Source: Streptomyces showdoensis (GTDB lineage: Bacteria > Actinomycetota > Actinomycetes > Streptomycetales > Streptomycetaceae). From it: DNA of 64,000 bases. Under the pieces are notes generated by a model. The model was not told the origin of the DNA. It saw only the letters and a program-made list of their open reading frames with translations, and ran no database searches. Shown in pieces: positions 41,948-50,215 of the stretch. Each line of letters begins with the position of its first letter. Positions within the stretch are counted from its first letter, which is position 1. The position numbers were made by a program, and so were the translations under genes. Location: NCBI RefSeq assembly GCF_039535475.1, contig NZ_BAAAXG010000012.1:248001-312000 (forward strand), written 5' to 3'.

Positions 41948-42883
41948 ATGGACGCACTCGCCGGCCTCCTCGACGGGCCGAGGGCCCAAGGCGCCTTCAT
42001 CCTGCGCATGGTCATGTCCCCGCCCTGGTCCGTCCGGATCGAGGACCGGGCCCCGCTCTGCCTGATGTGCGTCACCAACGGCGAGGCCTGGGTGGTGCCG
42101 GACGCCGGAACGCCCGTCCTGCTGCGCCCCGGTGACATCGCCATCGCCCGCGGCCCCGCCCCGTACACGGTGGCGCACGCCTCCGACGCGCCGCCGACCG
42201 CGGTCATCGGCCCTGGCGGCCGGTGCACCACCCTGCGCGGCGAGCCCCTCGCCGAGGCGATGGACCTGGGCGTACGGACCTGGGGCAACGCCCGCGACGG
42301 CGCCACCAGCGTCCTGGTCGGCACCTACCAGCTGGCCGGCGAGGTCAGCCGTCGGCTCATGGACGCGCTGCCGGAGCTGCTGCACCTGCCGGCCGAACTG
42401 TGGGACTGCCCGCTCATGCCCTTCCTGGAGGACGAGATCTCCCGCGACGAGCCCGGCCAGAGCGTCGTCCTCGACCGGGTCCTCGACCTGCTCCTGATCG
42501 CCGCCGTCCGCGCCTGGTTCTCCCGGCCCGGCGGCGAGGCGCCCGCCTGGTACCGGGCGATGGGCGGCCCCGTCGTGGGCCGGGCGCTGCGGCTGCTGCA
42601 GAACGACCCCGCCCATCCCTGGACGGTCGCCGCGCTCGCCGAGAAGGCGGGGGTGTCGCGGGCCGCGCTCGCCCGCCGCTTCACCGAACTGGTGGGGGAG
42701 CCCCCGATGGCGTACCTCACCGGCTGGCGGATCGACCGTGCCGCCGACCTGCTGCGGCAGGGCGAGGCGACCGTCGAGTCCGTCGCCCGCCAGGTCGGCT
42801 ACAGCAGCGCCTTCGCGCTGAGCGCCGCCTTCAAGCGGGTCCGCGGGGTGAGCCCGCAGGAACACCGGGGAGCGCGGGGCTGA
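41948..42883 (+). CDS. AraC family transcriptional regulator (cupin-type N-domain)
   Basis: 311 residues. The N-terminal part (MSPPWSVRIEDRAPLCLMCVTNGEAWVV, then LLRPGDIAIARGPAPYTVA) is a cupin ligand-binding domain (AraC_binding_2/cupin_6 type). The C-terminal ~95 residues hold two helix-turn-helix units: WTVAALAEKAGVSRAALARRFTELVGE, then LRQGEATVESVARQVGYSSAFALSAAFKRVRGVSPQEHR. It is divergent from the NmrA-like gene with 81 bases between, a classic regulator/target pair. The ATG has a -10-like box close upstream instead of a ribosome site. Confidence 0.9.
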   Translation: MDALAGLLDGPRAQGAFILRMVMSPPWSVRIEDRAPLCLMCVTNGEAWVVPDAGTPVLLRPGDIAIARGPAPYTVAHASDAPPTAVIGPGGRCTTLRGEPLAEAMDLGVRTWGNARDGATSVLVGTYQLAGEVSRRLMDALPELLHLPAELWDCPLMPFLEDEISRDEPGQSVVLDRVLDLLLIAAVRAWFSRPGGEAPAWYRAMGGPVVGRALRLLQNDPAHPWTVAALAEKAGVSRAALARRFTELVGEPPMAYLTGWRIDRAADLLRQGEATVESVARQVGYSSAFALSAAFKRVRGVSPQEHRGARG

Positions 42884-42903
42884 CCCGGGAGCCGCCCCGA
42901 ACG

Positions 42904-42920
42904 CTTGCCGGAACGGCAAG
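42904..42920. terminator. short hairpin CTTGCCG-GAA-CGGCAAG followed by TTT
   Basis: A perfect 7-bp stem with a 3-base loop and a TTT tail, 21 bases after the AraC gene and 41 before the His-rich methyltransferase. It may end the AraC transcript or be an operator of the next gene. Confidence 0.45.
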
Positions 42921-42960
42921 TTTCCTCGCGATTCCGGCAGCAACGACGCAGGCTGTCCGC

Positions 42961-43998
42961 ATGAGTGAAAACGACCTCCACGACGGACACCGCCACGGCC
43001 ACCGGCACGGGGACGCCCCCTGCAAGGGCGAGGGCCACGCACACGGCGAGGGGCAGGGACACGGCACCGGCCACGGACATCGCACCGGCCAGGCCCAGGG
43101 CGGGGGCCACGGTCACGGTCACGCGAACGGGAACGGTCACCGCCACGACCACACCCACCTCGACTGGGCCGAGCTCGCCCCGCTGCTCACCGTCCAGGCC
43201 GAGACCCAGAGCCCCCTCTACAAGGAAGCCGCCGCCTGGCTCGCCGGGCTCGCCCCCGCTGGCCGGGTCCGCCGGGTCCTGGACTTCGGCAGCGGGCCCG
43301 GCGTCGGCACCGCGCTGCTCGCCGAGGCCTTCCCCGAGGCGGAGGTCGTCGCCGTCGACGCGACCCCCGAGCTCCTCGCCCTCGCCAAGGAGCGCGCCGA
43401 GGCCCGCGGGCTCGGCGACCGGGTCACCACCCTGCGCGCCGAACTCCCCGGGGACTTCGGCATCCTGGGCACCGCCGACCTGATCTGGGCCAGCCACTCC
43501 CTGCACCACATCGGCGACCAGCGGGCCGCGCTCGCCGCCTTCGCCGAGGTGCTGAACCCCGGCGGGATCATCGCCCTCGCGGAGGGCGGCCTGCCGGCCC
43601 GGCACCTGCCGTGGAACGCCGGCGTCGGGCGTCCCGGCCTGGAGGCCCGGATCGACGCGGCCGCCGCCGACTGGTTCGGCGAGATGCGGGCCTCGCTGCC
43701 CGACGCCAAGGAGGAGATCGACGACTGGAACGCGCTGCTCACCGGCGCCGGGCTGACCCCGTTTGGCACCCGCAGCTTCCTGTCCGACGTGCCCGCGCCG
43801 CTGCCGGACCCGGTGCGCGGCCAGATCGTCGCGCACTACGAGCGGCAACGCGACGGCCTGGCCGAGAGCCTCGCGGCCGATGACCGCGCGGCCCTCGACC
43901 GGCTGCTCGACCCGGCCGACGCGCTCTCGCTGCACCGCCGTCCGGACCTGTTCCTGCTCACCGCCCGCACGGTCCACACGGGACGCCGGGCGGGCTGA
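42961..43998 (+). CDS. SAM-dependent methyltransferase with a histidine-rich N-terminal tail
   Basis: 345 residues. Residues 5-65 are an extreme His/Gly tract with about 20 His, a single Cys in PCKGEGHAHG, and repeated GHGH/HRHGH units ending in HRHDHTHLDW. From ~95 the protein is a class I methyltransferase: VRRVLDFGSGPGVGTALLAEAFPEAEVVAVDATPELLALA and ADLIWASHSLHHIGDQRAALAAFAEVLNPGG. His tails of this kind bind Ni, Zn, Co or Cu in metallochaperones. A metal-linked methyltransferase is therefore possible but unproven. ATG 42961. No metal transporter is adjacent. Confidence 0.83.
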   Translation: MSENDLHDGHRHGHRHGDAPCKGEGHAHGEGQGHGTGHGHRTGQAQGGGHGHGHANGNGHRHDHTHLDWAELAPLLTVQAETQSPLYKEAAAWLAGLAPAGRVRRVLDFGSGPGVGTALLAEAFPEAEVVAVDATPELLALAKERAEARGLGDRVTTLRAELPGDFGILGTADLIWASHSLHHIGDQRAALAAFAEVLNPGGIIALAEGGLPARHLPWNAGVGRPGLEARIDAAAADWFGEMRASLPDAKEEIDDWNALLTGAGLTPFGTRSFLSDVPAPLPDPVRGQIVAHYERQRDGLAESLAADDRAALDRLLDPADALSLHRRPDLFLLTARTVHTGRRAG

Positions 43999-44001
43999 GG
44001 T

Positions 44002-44451
44002 TCAGGACACCGGCTCCAGGCGCCACCACTGGGACGGGGAGTCGGTGTCCTCCCACTGCCGGACGTCGGCGCCGTCCTCCGTGGAGCCGTCCGCGACCTC
44101 CAGCAGCAGCCCGCTGACGAAGCTGACCAGCGCCACCGTGCCGGGCGACTGCAGGTCCTCCTCGATGGTCCACTCCTGGGCGCCGAAGTTGTTCGGCTTC
44201 CACTGCTGGATCCCGGCGCCGTTCTCGGTCGAGGCGCCCTTCACGTCGAGGCGCTTGCCGCCGGCGACGTTCACCAGGTGGTAGAGGCCGCCGCCGTTCG
44301 GGACCGGCGCGATGTGCCACTGCTGGCCCGGGGTACCCCGGGCCACGGCCTGCCGCACCGGGGCCCCGCTGCGCGTCGAGCCCTCGTACACCTCCAGGAG
44401 GAGCCCGCTGGCCACGTTCCGTATCCGGTAGACGCCCTCCACGACCTGCAC
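44002..44451 (-). CDS. RICIN (ricin B-type lectin) domain protein
   Basis: 149 residues, almost wholly one beta-trefoil. The three repeats carry the family pattern: GLLLEVYEGSTRSGAPVRQ...QQWHI, KRLDVKGASTENGAGIQQW...QEWTI, and GLLLEVADGSTEDGADVRQW...QWWRL. These domains bind carbohydrate. There is no signal peptide, so the protein appears cytoplasmic unless exported by another route. The start is GTG or ATG at 44451, 3 bases after the aldo-keto reductase stop, so the two form an operon. Confidence 0.85.
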   Translation of the reverse strand: MQVVEGVYRIRNVASGLLLEVYEGSTRSGAPVRQAVARGTPGQQWHIAPVPNGGGLYHLVNVAGGKRLDVKGASTENGAGIQQWKPNNFGAQEWTIEEDLQSPGTVALVSFVSGLLLEVADGSTEDGADVRQWEDTDSPSQWWRLEPVS

Positions 44452-44454
44452 GGA

Positions 44455-45300
44455 TCAGGCCCCGACGTGGAACTCGGCCGGGTCCGGGCCCAGCCGGCGG
44501 CCCTCGTCGAGCGCGGTGAGGCCCGCCATGTCCTCCGCGTCCAGCTCGAAGTCGAACACGGCGATGTTCTCGCGGATGCGGGACGGGGTCACCGACTTCG
44601 GGATGACCACGTTGCCGACCTGGACGTGCCAGCGCAGCACGATCTGGGCCGGGGTGCGGGCGTGCTTCTGCGCGATGGCCACGATCGCGGGGACCTCGAG
44701 CAGGCCACGGCCCTGGCCCAGCGGCGACCAGGCCTCGGTCGCGATGCCGTGCCGCGCGTGCACCTCGCGGGCGGCGGCCTGCTGGAGCTGCGGGTGCAGC
44801 TCGATCTGGTTGACCGCGGGGACCACCGAGGTCTCGGCGATCAGCCGCTCCAGGTGCTCGGGGTGGAAGTTCGAGACGCCGATGGCCCGGGCGCGCCCGT
44901 CGGCCAGGATCTTCTCGAAGGCGCGGTACGTGTCGACGTACGCGTCCTTGTTCGGCACCGGCCAGTGGATCAGGTACAGGTCGACGTGGTCCAGGCCCAG
45001 CTTGCCGAGGGAGTCGTCGAAGGCGCGCAGGGTCGCGTCGTAGCCCTGGTCGCTGTTCCAGAGCTTCGTGGTGACGAAGAGCTCCTCGCGGGGGAGGCCC
45101 GAGGCGGCGAGGGCCTTGCCGGTGCCGGTCTCGTTGCCGTAGATCGCGGCGGTGTCGATGGAGCGGTAGCCCGCCTCCAGGGCCGTGCCGACGGCCTGCT
45201 CGGCCTCCGCGTCCGGCACCTGCCAGACGCCGAAGCCGAGCTGCGGCATCCGCACGCCGTTGTTGAGGGTGAGGAAGGGGACCTTGCTGTCCGTGCTCAC
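44455..45300 (-). CDS. aldo/keto reductase (2,5-diketo-D-gluconate reductase type)
   Basis: 281 residues. NADPH-dependent reduction of aldehydes and ketones. The AKR5-like pattern is clear: GVRMPQLGFGVWQV, catalytic Asp/Tyr in SIDTAAIYGNE, LFVTTKLWNSD (Lys), DLYLIHWPVP (His), GVSNF, and the NADPH site VVIPKSVTPSRIRENIAVFDFEL. The start is GTG 45300. Co-transcribed with the RICIN protein gene. Confidence 0.93.
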   Translation of the reverse strand: MSTDSKVPFLTLNNGVRMPQLGFGVWQVPDAEAEQAVGTALEAGYRSIDTAAIYGNETGTGKALAASGLPREELFVTTKLWNSDQGYDATLRAFDDSLGKLGLDHVDLYLIHWPVPNKDAYVDTYRAFEKILADGRARAIGVSNFHPEHLERLIAETSVVPAVNQIELHPQLQQAAAREVHARHGIATEAWSPLGQGRGLLEVPAIVAIAQKHARTPAQIVLRWHVQVGNVVIPKSVTPSRIRENIAVFDFELDAEDMAGLTALDEGRRLGPDPAEFHVGA

Positions 45301-45364
45301 GAGCGGTCGATCCTTACGTCGTCGTCCAGTACTGGCGTCAGCTTCAACGATCGGCGCGCAGATC

Positions 45365-46168
45365 TCATTCCGCCGTGCCGGGGGACGCGGAGGAGGCCCC
45401 CGCCCGGCCCGCGTCCCCCGCCGCGTCTCCCTCGGTGTCCCCCTCCGCGGTCCCCAGATAGGCCGCCCGCACCCGCGGGTCCGCCCGTACCCGCTCCGCC
45501 GGCCCCTCGGCCAGCACCCGGCCCAGGTCGAGCACCACGACCCGGGCGCACAGCTCCATCACGAAGGAGACGTGGTGCTCGACGAGCAGCACCGCGCACC
45601 CCTCCTCGTCCGCCACGTACCGCACCACGGCCGCGAGTTGCCCCCGTTCCTCGGCCGACATGCCGGAGGCCGGCTCGTCCAGCAGGAGCAGCCGCGGGGG
45701 GTCGGCCAGGGCCCTGGCCAGCTCCACCATCCGGGCCTGTCCGACGGGCAGCGCGCCCGCGTACGAGCCGGCCAGCGCGTCCAGCCCGCAGGAGCGCAGC
45801 ACCCGGGCGGCCCGGTCCCGGCGGGCCGCGACCGGGCCCCGGCGCCACTCCTGGGCGACGACCAGGTTGTCCGTCACCGTCAGCTGGCCGAAGAGCTGCT
45901 GGCGCTGGAAGGTGCGCCGCACCCCGTGCCGGGCCCGCCACACGGGGGAGCGGCGCGAGACGTCCGCACCGTCCAGGAGGACCCGGCCGCGGTCCGGCCG
46001 GCGGATCCCGGACAGCACGTCGAAGAGGGTCGTCTTGCCCGCGCCGTTGGGCCCGATGAGGCCGCAGACCTCACCGGGCCGCACGGAGACGTCGACGTCG
46101 TCGAGGGCGCGGACCCCGCCGAAGCGGACCCCGATGCCCCGGGCGTCGAGCAGCTTCCCGTCGGTCAT
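45365..46168 (-). CDS. ABC transporter ATP-binding protein, LivG type
   Basis: 267 residues. Walker A GPNGAGKTT, Q-loop region TFQRQQLF, an ABC signature degenerated to LPVGQARMVELARAL, Walker B LLLLDEP and the switch His in VEHHVSFVM. It is one of two ATPases of a branched-chain amino acid/urea-type (HAAT) importer. The C-terminal 25 residues are Gly/Asp/Ala-rich. ATG 46168 overlaps the stop of the fused permease as ATGA. The usual LSGGQ signature is replaced by LPVGQ, which occurs in LivG-type proteins. Confidence 0.9.
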   Translation of the reverse strand: MTDGKLLDARGIGVRFGGVRALDDVDVSVRPGEVCGLIGPNGAGKTTLFDVLSGIRRPDRGRVLLDGADVSRRSPVWRARHGVRRTFQRQQLFGQLTVTDNLVVAQEWRRGPVAARRDRAARVLRSCGLDALAGSYAGALPVGQARMVELARALADPPRLLLLDEPASGMSAEERGQLAAVVRYVADEEGCAVLLVEHHVSFVMELCARVVVLDLGRVLAEGPAERVRADPRVRAAYLGTAEGDTEGDAAGDAGRAGASSASPGTAE

Positions 46169-48843
46169 GTCCGGACCCCCATGCCCAGGTAGGCGTCGGC
46201 CAGCCGGTCGGCGTCGGCCTCGGCGCGCGGCCCGCACCACACGATCCTGCCCTCGGCCAGATAGGCGACGGTGTCCGCGAGGCCCAGCGCCTCGGCGGCC
46301 TTCTCCTCGACGAGGAGCAGCGCGGTGCCCCGCGTCCGGAGCTCGGCCAGCAGCCGGAAGACCTCGTCGACGATCCGGGGCGCGAGCCCGAGGGACGGCT
46401 CGTCGGCGACGAGCACGGCGGGCGGGCGCTGCAGCAGCGGGGCGAGGGCGAGGAGTTGCTGTTCGCCGCCGGAGAGCGAGCCGGCGGGCACGGTGCGGCG
46501 GGCGGCGAGCGCCGGGAAGCGGGCGTAGACGGCCTCCCGGTCCGCGGCGTCGGGGAGTTGGAGCGCCAGGTTCTCCTCGATGGAGAGCCCCGCGAAGATC
46601 CCCCGCCCCTCGGGCGCGAGCCGCACCCCGCGCCGGGCCCGGGCGACGGCCGAGTCCCCGCGCGCCTCGGCGCCGTCGACCCGGACGGCCCCGTCCCGGG
46701 CCGCGAGGAGCCCGCCCGCGACCCGGCACAGGGTGGACTTCCCGGCGCCGTTGGCCCCGAGGACGGCGACGATCTCGCCGGGGCGCACGAGGAGGTCCAC
46801 CCCGTGCAGGACGTCCGCGCCGCCGGTGTACCCGGCGCGCACGCCGGTGAGTTCCAGGGCGCCGGGCCGGGGCGGCGCGGGCGCGGCGGGACCGGGACCG
46901 GCCTCCGGCCGCGCGGAGCTCTTCGCCCGGCGGGCCGCCCAGCGGGCGGGGACGGCCGCCGCGTAGCCGTCCGGGTCGTTGGCCAGGGCCAGGCCCGCGA
47001 GTCCGAAGAGCACGACGGGCAGATGGGCGGAGTCGGTGACGTACGCGGCGAGCAGCTGCGGGGCCACCGCGAAGACCAGGCCCGCGAGCACCGCGTACTG
47101 CGGCCGCCGCACCCCCGCCGCGACCACCACCGCGAGCCAGACCAGACCCGTCATCGCCGGGAAGTCGGTCGCCGTGATCCGGGTGTTGTACGAGGCGTAC
47201 AGCACCCCGCCGAAGCCGGCGATCGCCGCCGACAGGGTGAACACGAGCAGTTTGGTGCGGACCACTGACACCCCCGAGGCCGCCGCGGCGGCGGGGGCCG
47301 AGCGGACCGCGAGCATCGCCCGGCCCCGCCGGGAGTTCCGCAGCCGGGTCAGCCCCGCGACGCCCGCCGCGCTCAGCAGCACGAGGGCGACGCCCATGGC
47401 CCGGTCGTCGGACAGGTCGAGCGGCCCGAGGACCGGACGGGGGATCTCCCAGCCGGTGTCGCCGTTGCGCAGCCACCCGAACTGGAAGAGGACCTGGTCG
47501 GCGAGGAAGGCCAGGGCGAGCGTCGCCAGGGCCAGCGACCGTCCGCCGAGACGCAGCGCGGGCAGGGCCACGACCGCGCCGAGCAGCGCCGCCACCGCCG
47601 TCCCCGCGAGCGCCGCCGCGGCGAACGGCCAGCCTCGGCTCATCAGCAGCCCGGCGACGAGCGCCGCGCTCGTCACGAACGTGGCCTGGGCGAGCGACAC
47701 CATCGCGCCGAGCCCGGTCACCACCGCGAAGGAGAGGAAGACCAGCCCGATCGCCAGGCCCTGCGCGAGGATCCCGCTCCAGAACGGGGTGGTGACGGTG
47801 TAGAAGGCCGCGCACAGCAGCGCCCCGGCCACCGCCCACGGCCCCCAGCGGCGCAGCTGCCCCAGGCCCGCGAGCCGGTCGTCGGGCGGCGGGTCGGCGG
47901 CGGCGGTGCCCGCGGCCCGCTCGCGCCGGGCCAGCAGCACCAGCCCGGCGAACAGGATCAGGAACGGCACCGCCGTACGGAAGCCGGTCAGGCCCTCCGC
48001 GAAACTCGCGTACCCGGCCACCAGGTTCTGCACCACGCCCAGCGCGAGCCCGCCCGCGAAGGCCAGCGGCACCGACGCGAAGCGGCCGAGGACCGCCGCG
48101 GTCGCCGAGACGAACAGGAAGAGCGTGTAGTCGTGCGCGGAGAGCCCGAGCAGCGGGGTCGCGAGCACCCCGGCGAGGCCGGCGAGCGCCGAGGACAGCA
48201 TCCAGGCGACGGAGGAGAGGCGGTCCGCGTCGACGCCCCGCAGCTCCGCGAGGGAGCGGTTGTCGACGGCCGCCCGCAGCCGCAGCCCGAGCCGGGTGTG
48301 CCGCAGCAGCACCCACAGGCCGGCGGCCACCGCCGCCGTCACCACCCAGGTGATCAGCTGGTCGGAGTCGACGCCGACCCCGTCGATCCCGAGGCCCTCG
48401 AAGGGCTGCCAGGAGACGGCCGGGCTCGGGCCGACGCCCGGCAGCCCGAACTGGTTCTCGGCGGGCCGGACCGGGGCCCCGGCCCGCTCCAGCAGTTCCA
48501 CCGCCCACAGCCCGGCCGCCGGCAGCGCCACCAGCAGGCCGATGGTCGCCGTGATCTGCGCGGTCTCGCCGACCCGGGCCAGCTTGCGGAACATCAGCCG
48601 GTCCAGCGCCCAGCCGAGGCCCGGCGCCACGACGAGGACCAGCACCAGGGCGGTCGGCACGGCGGGCCGGCCGAAGCCGGAGTGGAGCTCGTGGAAGGCG
48701 AGGGCGCACAGGTACGCCGTGGCGCCGTGCGCGAAGTTGAAGAGACCGGAGGCGGCGGAGGAGAGCACGAGACCGGTCGCGAGCAGCGCGTACAGCGCCC
48801 CCGAGACCAGTCCGCTCAGCACGAAGCCAAGGAGGTCGCCCAC
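46165..48843 (-). CDS. fused LivH-LivM-LivF: two permeases and one ATPase of a HAAT importer
   Basis: 892 residues in one chain. Residues ~1-310 are a LivH-type permease (GALYALLATGLVLSSAASGLFNFAHGATAYL). Residues ~330-640 are a LivM-type permease (VSLAQATFVTSAALVAGL, then ARSAPAAAAASGVSVVRTKLLVFTLSAAIAGFGGVLYA-like segment). Residues ~665-892 are a LivF-type ATPase: GANGAGKST, SLSGGEQQLLALAPLL, VLVADEPSLGLAP, and the final VEEKAAEALGLAD. These are normally three separate genes. GTG 48843 lies 12 bases after the stop of the binding-protein gene. Fusion fixes a 1:1:1 ratio. Confidence 0.92.
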   Translation of the reverse strand: MGDLLGFVLSGLVSGALYALLATGLVLSSAASGLFNFAHGATAYLCALAFHELHSGFGRPAVPTALVLVLVVAPGLGWALDRLMFRKLARVGETAQITATIGLLVALPAAGLWAVELLERAGAPVRPAENQFGLPGVGPSPAVSWQPFEGLGIDGVGVDSDQLITWVVTAAVAAGLWVLLRHTRLGLRLRAAVDNRSLAELRGVDADRLSSVAWMLSSALAGLAGVLATPLLGLSAHDYTLFLFVSATAAVLGRFASVPLAFAGGLALGVVQNLVAGYASFAEGLTGFRTAVPFLILFAGLVLLARRERAAGTAAADPPPDDRLAGLGQLRRWGPWAVAGALLCAAFYTVTTPFWSGILAQGLAIGLVFLSFAVVTGLGAMVSLAQATFVTSAALVAGLLMSRGWPFAAAALAGTAVAALLGAVVALPALRLGGRSLALATLALAFLADQVLFQFGWLRNGDTGWEIPRPVLGPLDLSDDRAMGVALVLLSAAGVAGLTRLRNSRRGRAMLAVRSAPAAAAASGVSVVRTKLLVFTLSAAIAGFGGVLYASYNTRITATDFPAMTGLVWLAVVVAAGVRRPQYAVLAGLVFAVAPQLLAAYVTDSAHLPVVLFGLAGLALANDPDGYAAAVPARWAARRAKSSARPEAGPGPAAPAPPRPGALELTGVRAGYTGGADVLHGVDLLVRPGEIVAVLGANGAGKSTLCRVAGGLLAARDGAVRVDGAEARGDSAVARARRGVRLAPEGRGIFAGLSIEENLALQLPDAADREAVYARFPALAARRTVPAGSLSGGEQQLLALAPLLQRPPAVLVADEPSLGLAPRIVDEVFRLLAELRTRGTALLLVEEKAAEALGLADTVAYLAEGRIVWCGPRAEADADRLADAYLGMGVRT

Positions 48844-48855
48844 GTGGCCGCGCCC

Positions 48856-50125
48856 CTAGCCGAAGGGGATCGGCGGGTAGCAGCGGAAGGGCACGGCCAC
48901 CTCGTACCGTCCGTTCTTCAGCCGGACCAGCGCGCCGCAGCCGAAGCTCTCCTTCTGTCCCTTGGGCTCGGCCCGGTCGCCGACGAGGGTGCCGGTGTCG
49001 GAGAAGCCGGCCGCGGCCTTCTGGAAGGACTCGACGCTGAGCTCCTGGCCGGCCTTGGCGGCGATGGCGAGGAAGAGGTCGGCGCTCATGTATCCGGTGA
49101 GCATGTGCATGTTCAGCGGAACGTCCTTGCCGCCCGCCGCCTCCCGGATGTCCGCCTTGAACCGGCTCATCTCCGGGCTGTCGGACTCGAAGGGCTGGAA
49201 CTGCAGCAGGACGACGACCCCGTCGAGGGCCTGCCGGGTGGCGTCCTTGGCCAGCAGTCCGGGGTCGTAGTCGGTCGGGTCGGAGAGCACGCCCTTGTAC
49301 CCGGCCCGCTTGAGCGCGGTGAACAGGCCGATGTTGTACGGGGTCTGCATCACCGACACCACGGCGTCCGGGGCCCGGCCGCCGGGCCCGGAGCGCAGGA
49401 TCTCCTTGGTGTACGCGGACCAGTCGCTCGGCAGCGAGGTGGCGGGCACGGACGCCTCGGCGTAGGCGAGTCCGAAGCCGGCCGCCTTGAAGCCCTGGGT
49501 GAAGGTGCGGATGCCGAAGCGGCCGGCGTCGCTGTCGCCGGCGATCAGTGCGACCGAGCGGCCCTTCGCGCCGCCGAGGACCCGGGCGAGGCCCTCGGGC
49601 CAGGTCTGGTTGAGGGTGCCGCCGGGGGTGGGGACGAGGCAGCCGTTGAAGCCGTAGATGTGCTTCGGGCCGCAGAAGGAGGGGAGGGTGCCCCAGCCGA
49701 CGGTGGGGGACGGCCCGGGAGTCGAGGAAGTCGGCGCCGGCGAAGGTCACCGAGCTCATCGGCGCGACGGCGAAGACCTGCTCCTGCTGGACCAGCTTGC
49801 GGGCGGCGGCGAGGTTGCGCGCGGGGTCCTGGCCGTCGTCCTCGGCGCCCAGGTACTCGATCCGGCGCCCGTTGACGCCGCCCTCGGCGTTGGCGCGGGC
49901 GTACCGGGCCCGCGCGCCCAGGTCGGTGTCCTTCTTGGAGTAGCCGCTGGCGCTGGTCATCGAGACGATGCCGCCGACCTTGATCGAGTCGGCGGTCACT
50001 CCGCGTACCGTGCCCTTGGCGTCCGTGGGCCGCGTCGGGCCGCCGTTGGTGGAGGCGGAGTTGCAGGCGGTGGCGAGGAGCAGGGCCGCCGCCGCGGTGG
50101 CGAGGGTGCGGATCGTTCTGGACAC
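48856..50125 (-). CDS. ABC transporter substrate-binding lipoprotein (Peripla_BP_6) (apparent frameshift)
   Basis: About 422 residues once one base is removed. The N-terminus MSRTIRTLATAAAALLLATAC is a lipoprotein signal with the lipobox Cys at residue 21. The mature part is a type I periplasmic-binding fold (GTVRGVTADSIKVGGIVSMTSASGY, then ARYARANAEGGVNGRRIEYLGAEDDGQDPARNLAAARKLVQQEQVFAV). The frame breaks in a run of five G (49705-49709); removing one restores ADFLDSRAVPTVGWGTLPSFCGPKHIYGFNG and runs to TAG at 48856. It delivers substrate, probably an amino acid or amide, to the fused Liv permease encoded directly downstream. Probably a sequence error. Confidence 0.82.
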
Positions 50126-50215
50126 GGTCGGTCATCCCTCCGTCGGGTGACCGCATTCTGTGAGCGACCTGATGAACCGTCAAGAACTGATGCACCGTCA
50201 ATTAACGGGTGCGGT

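Noticed and set aside
45365..50125. 1586-residue open frame over the Liv operon
   Set aside because: Its ends match real genes (binding protein and LivG), but the middle is a high-GC shadow of the fused permease in another frame, joined by the frameshift at 49705-49709.
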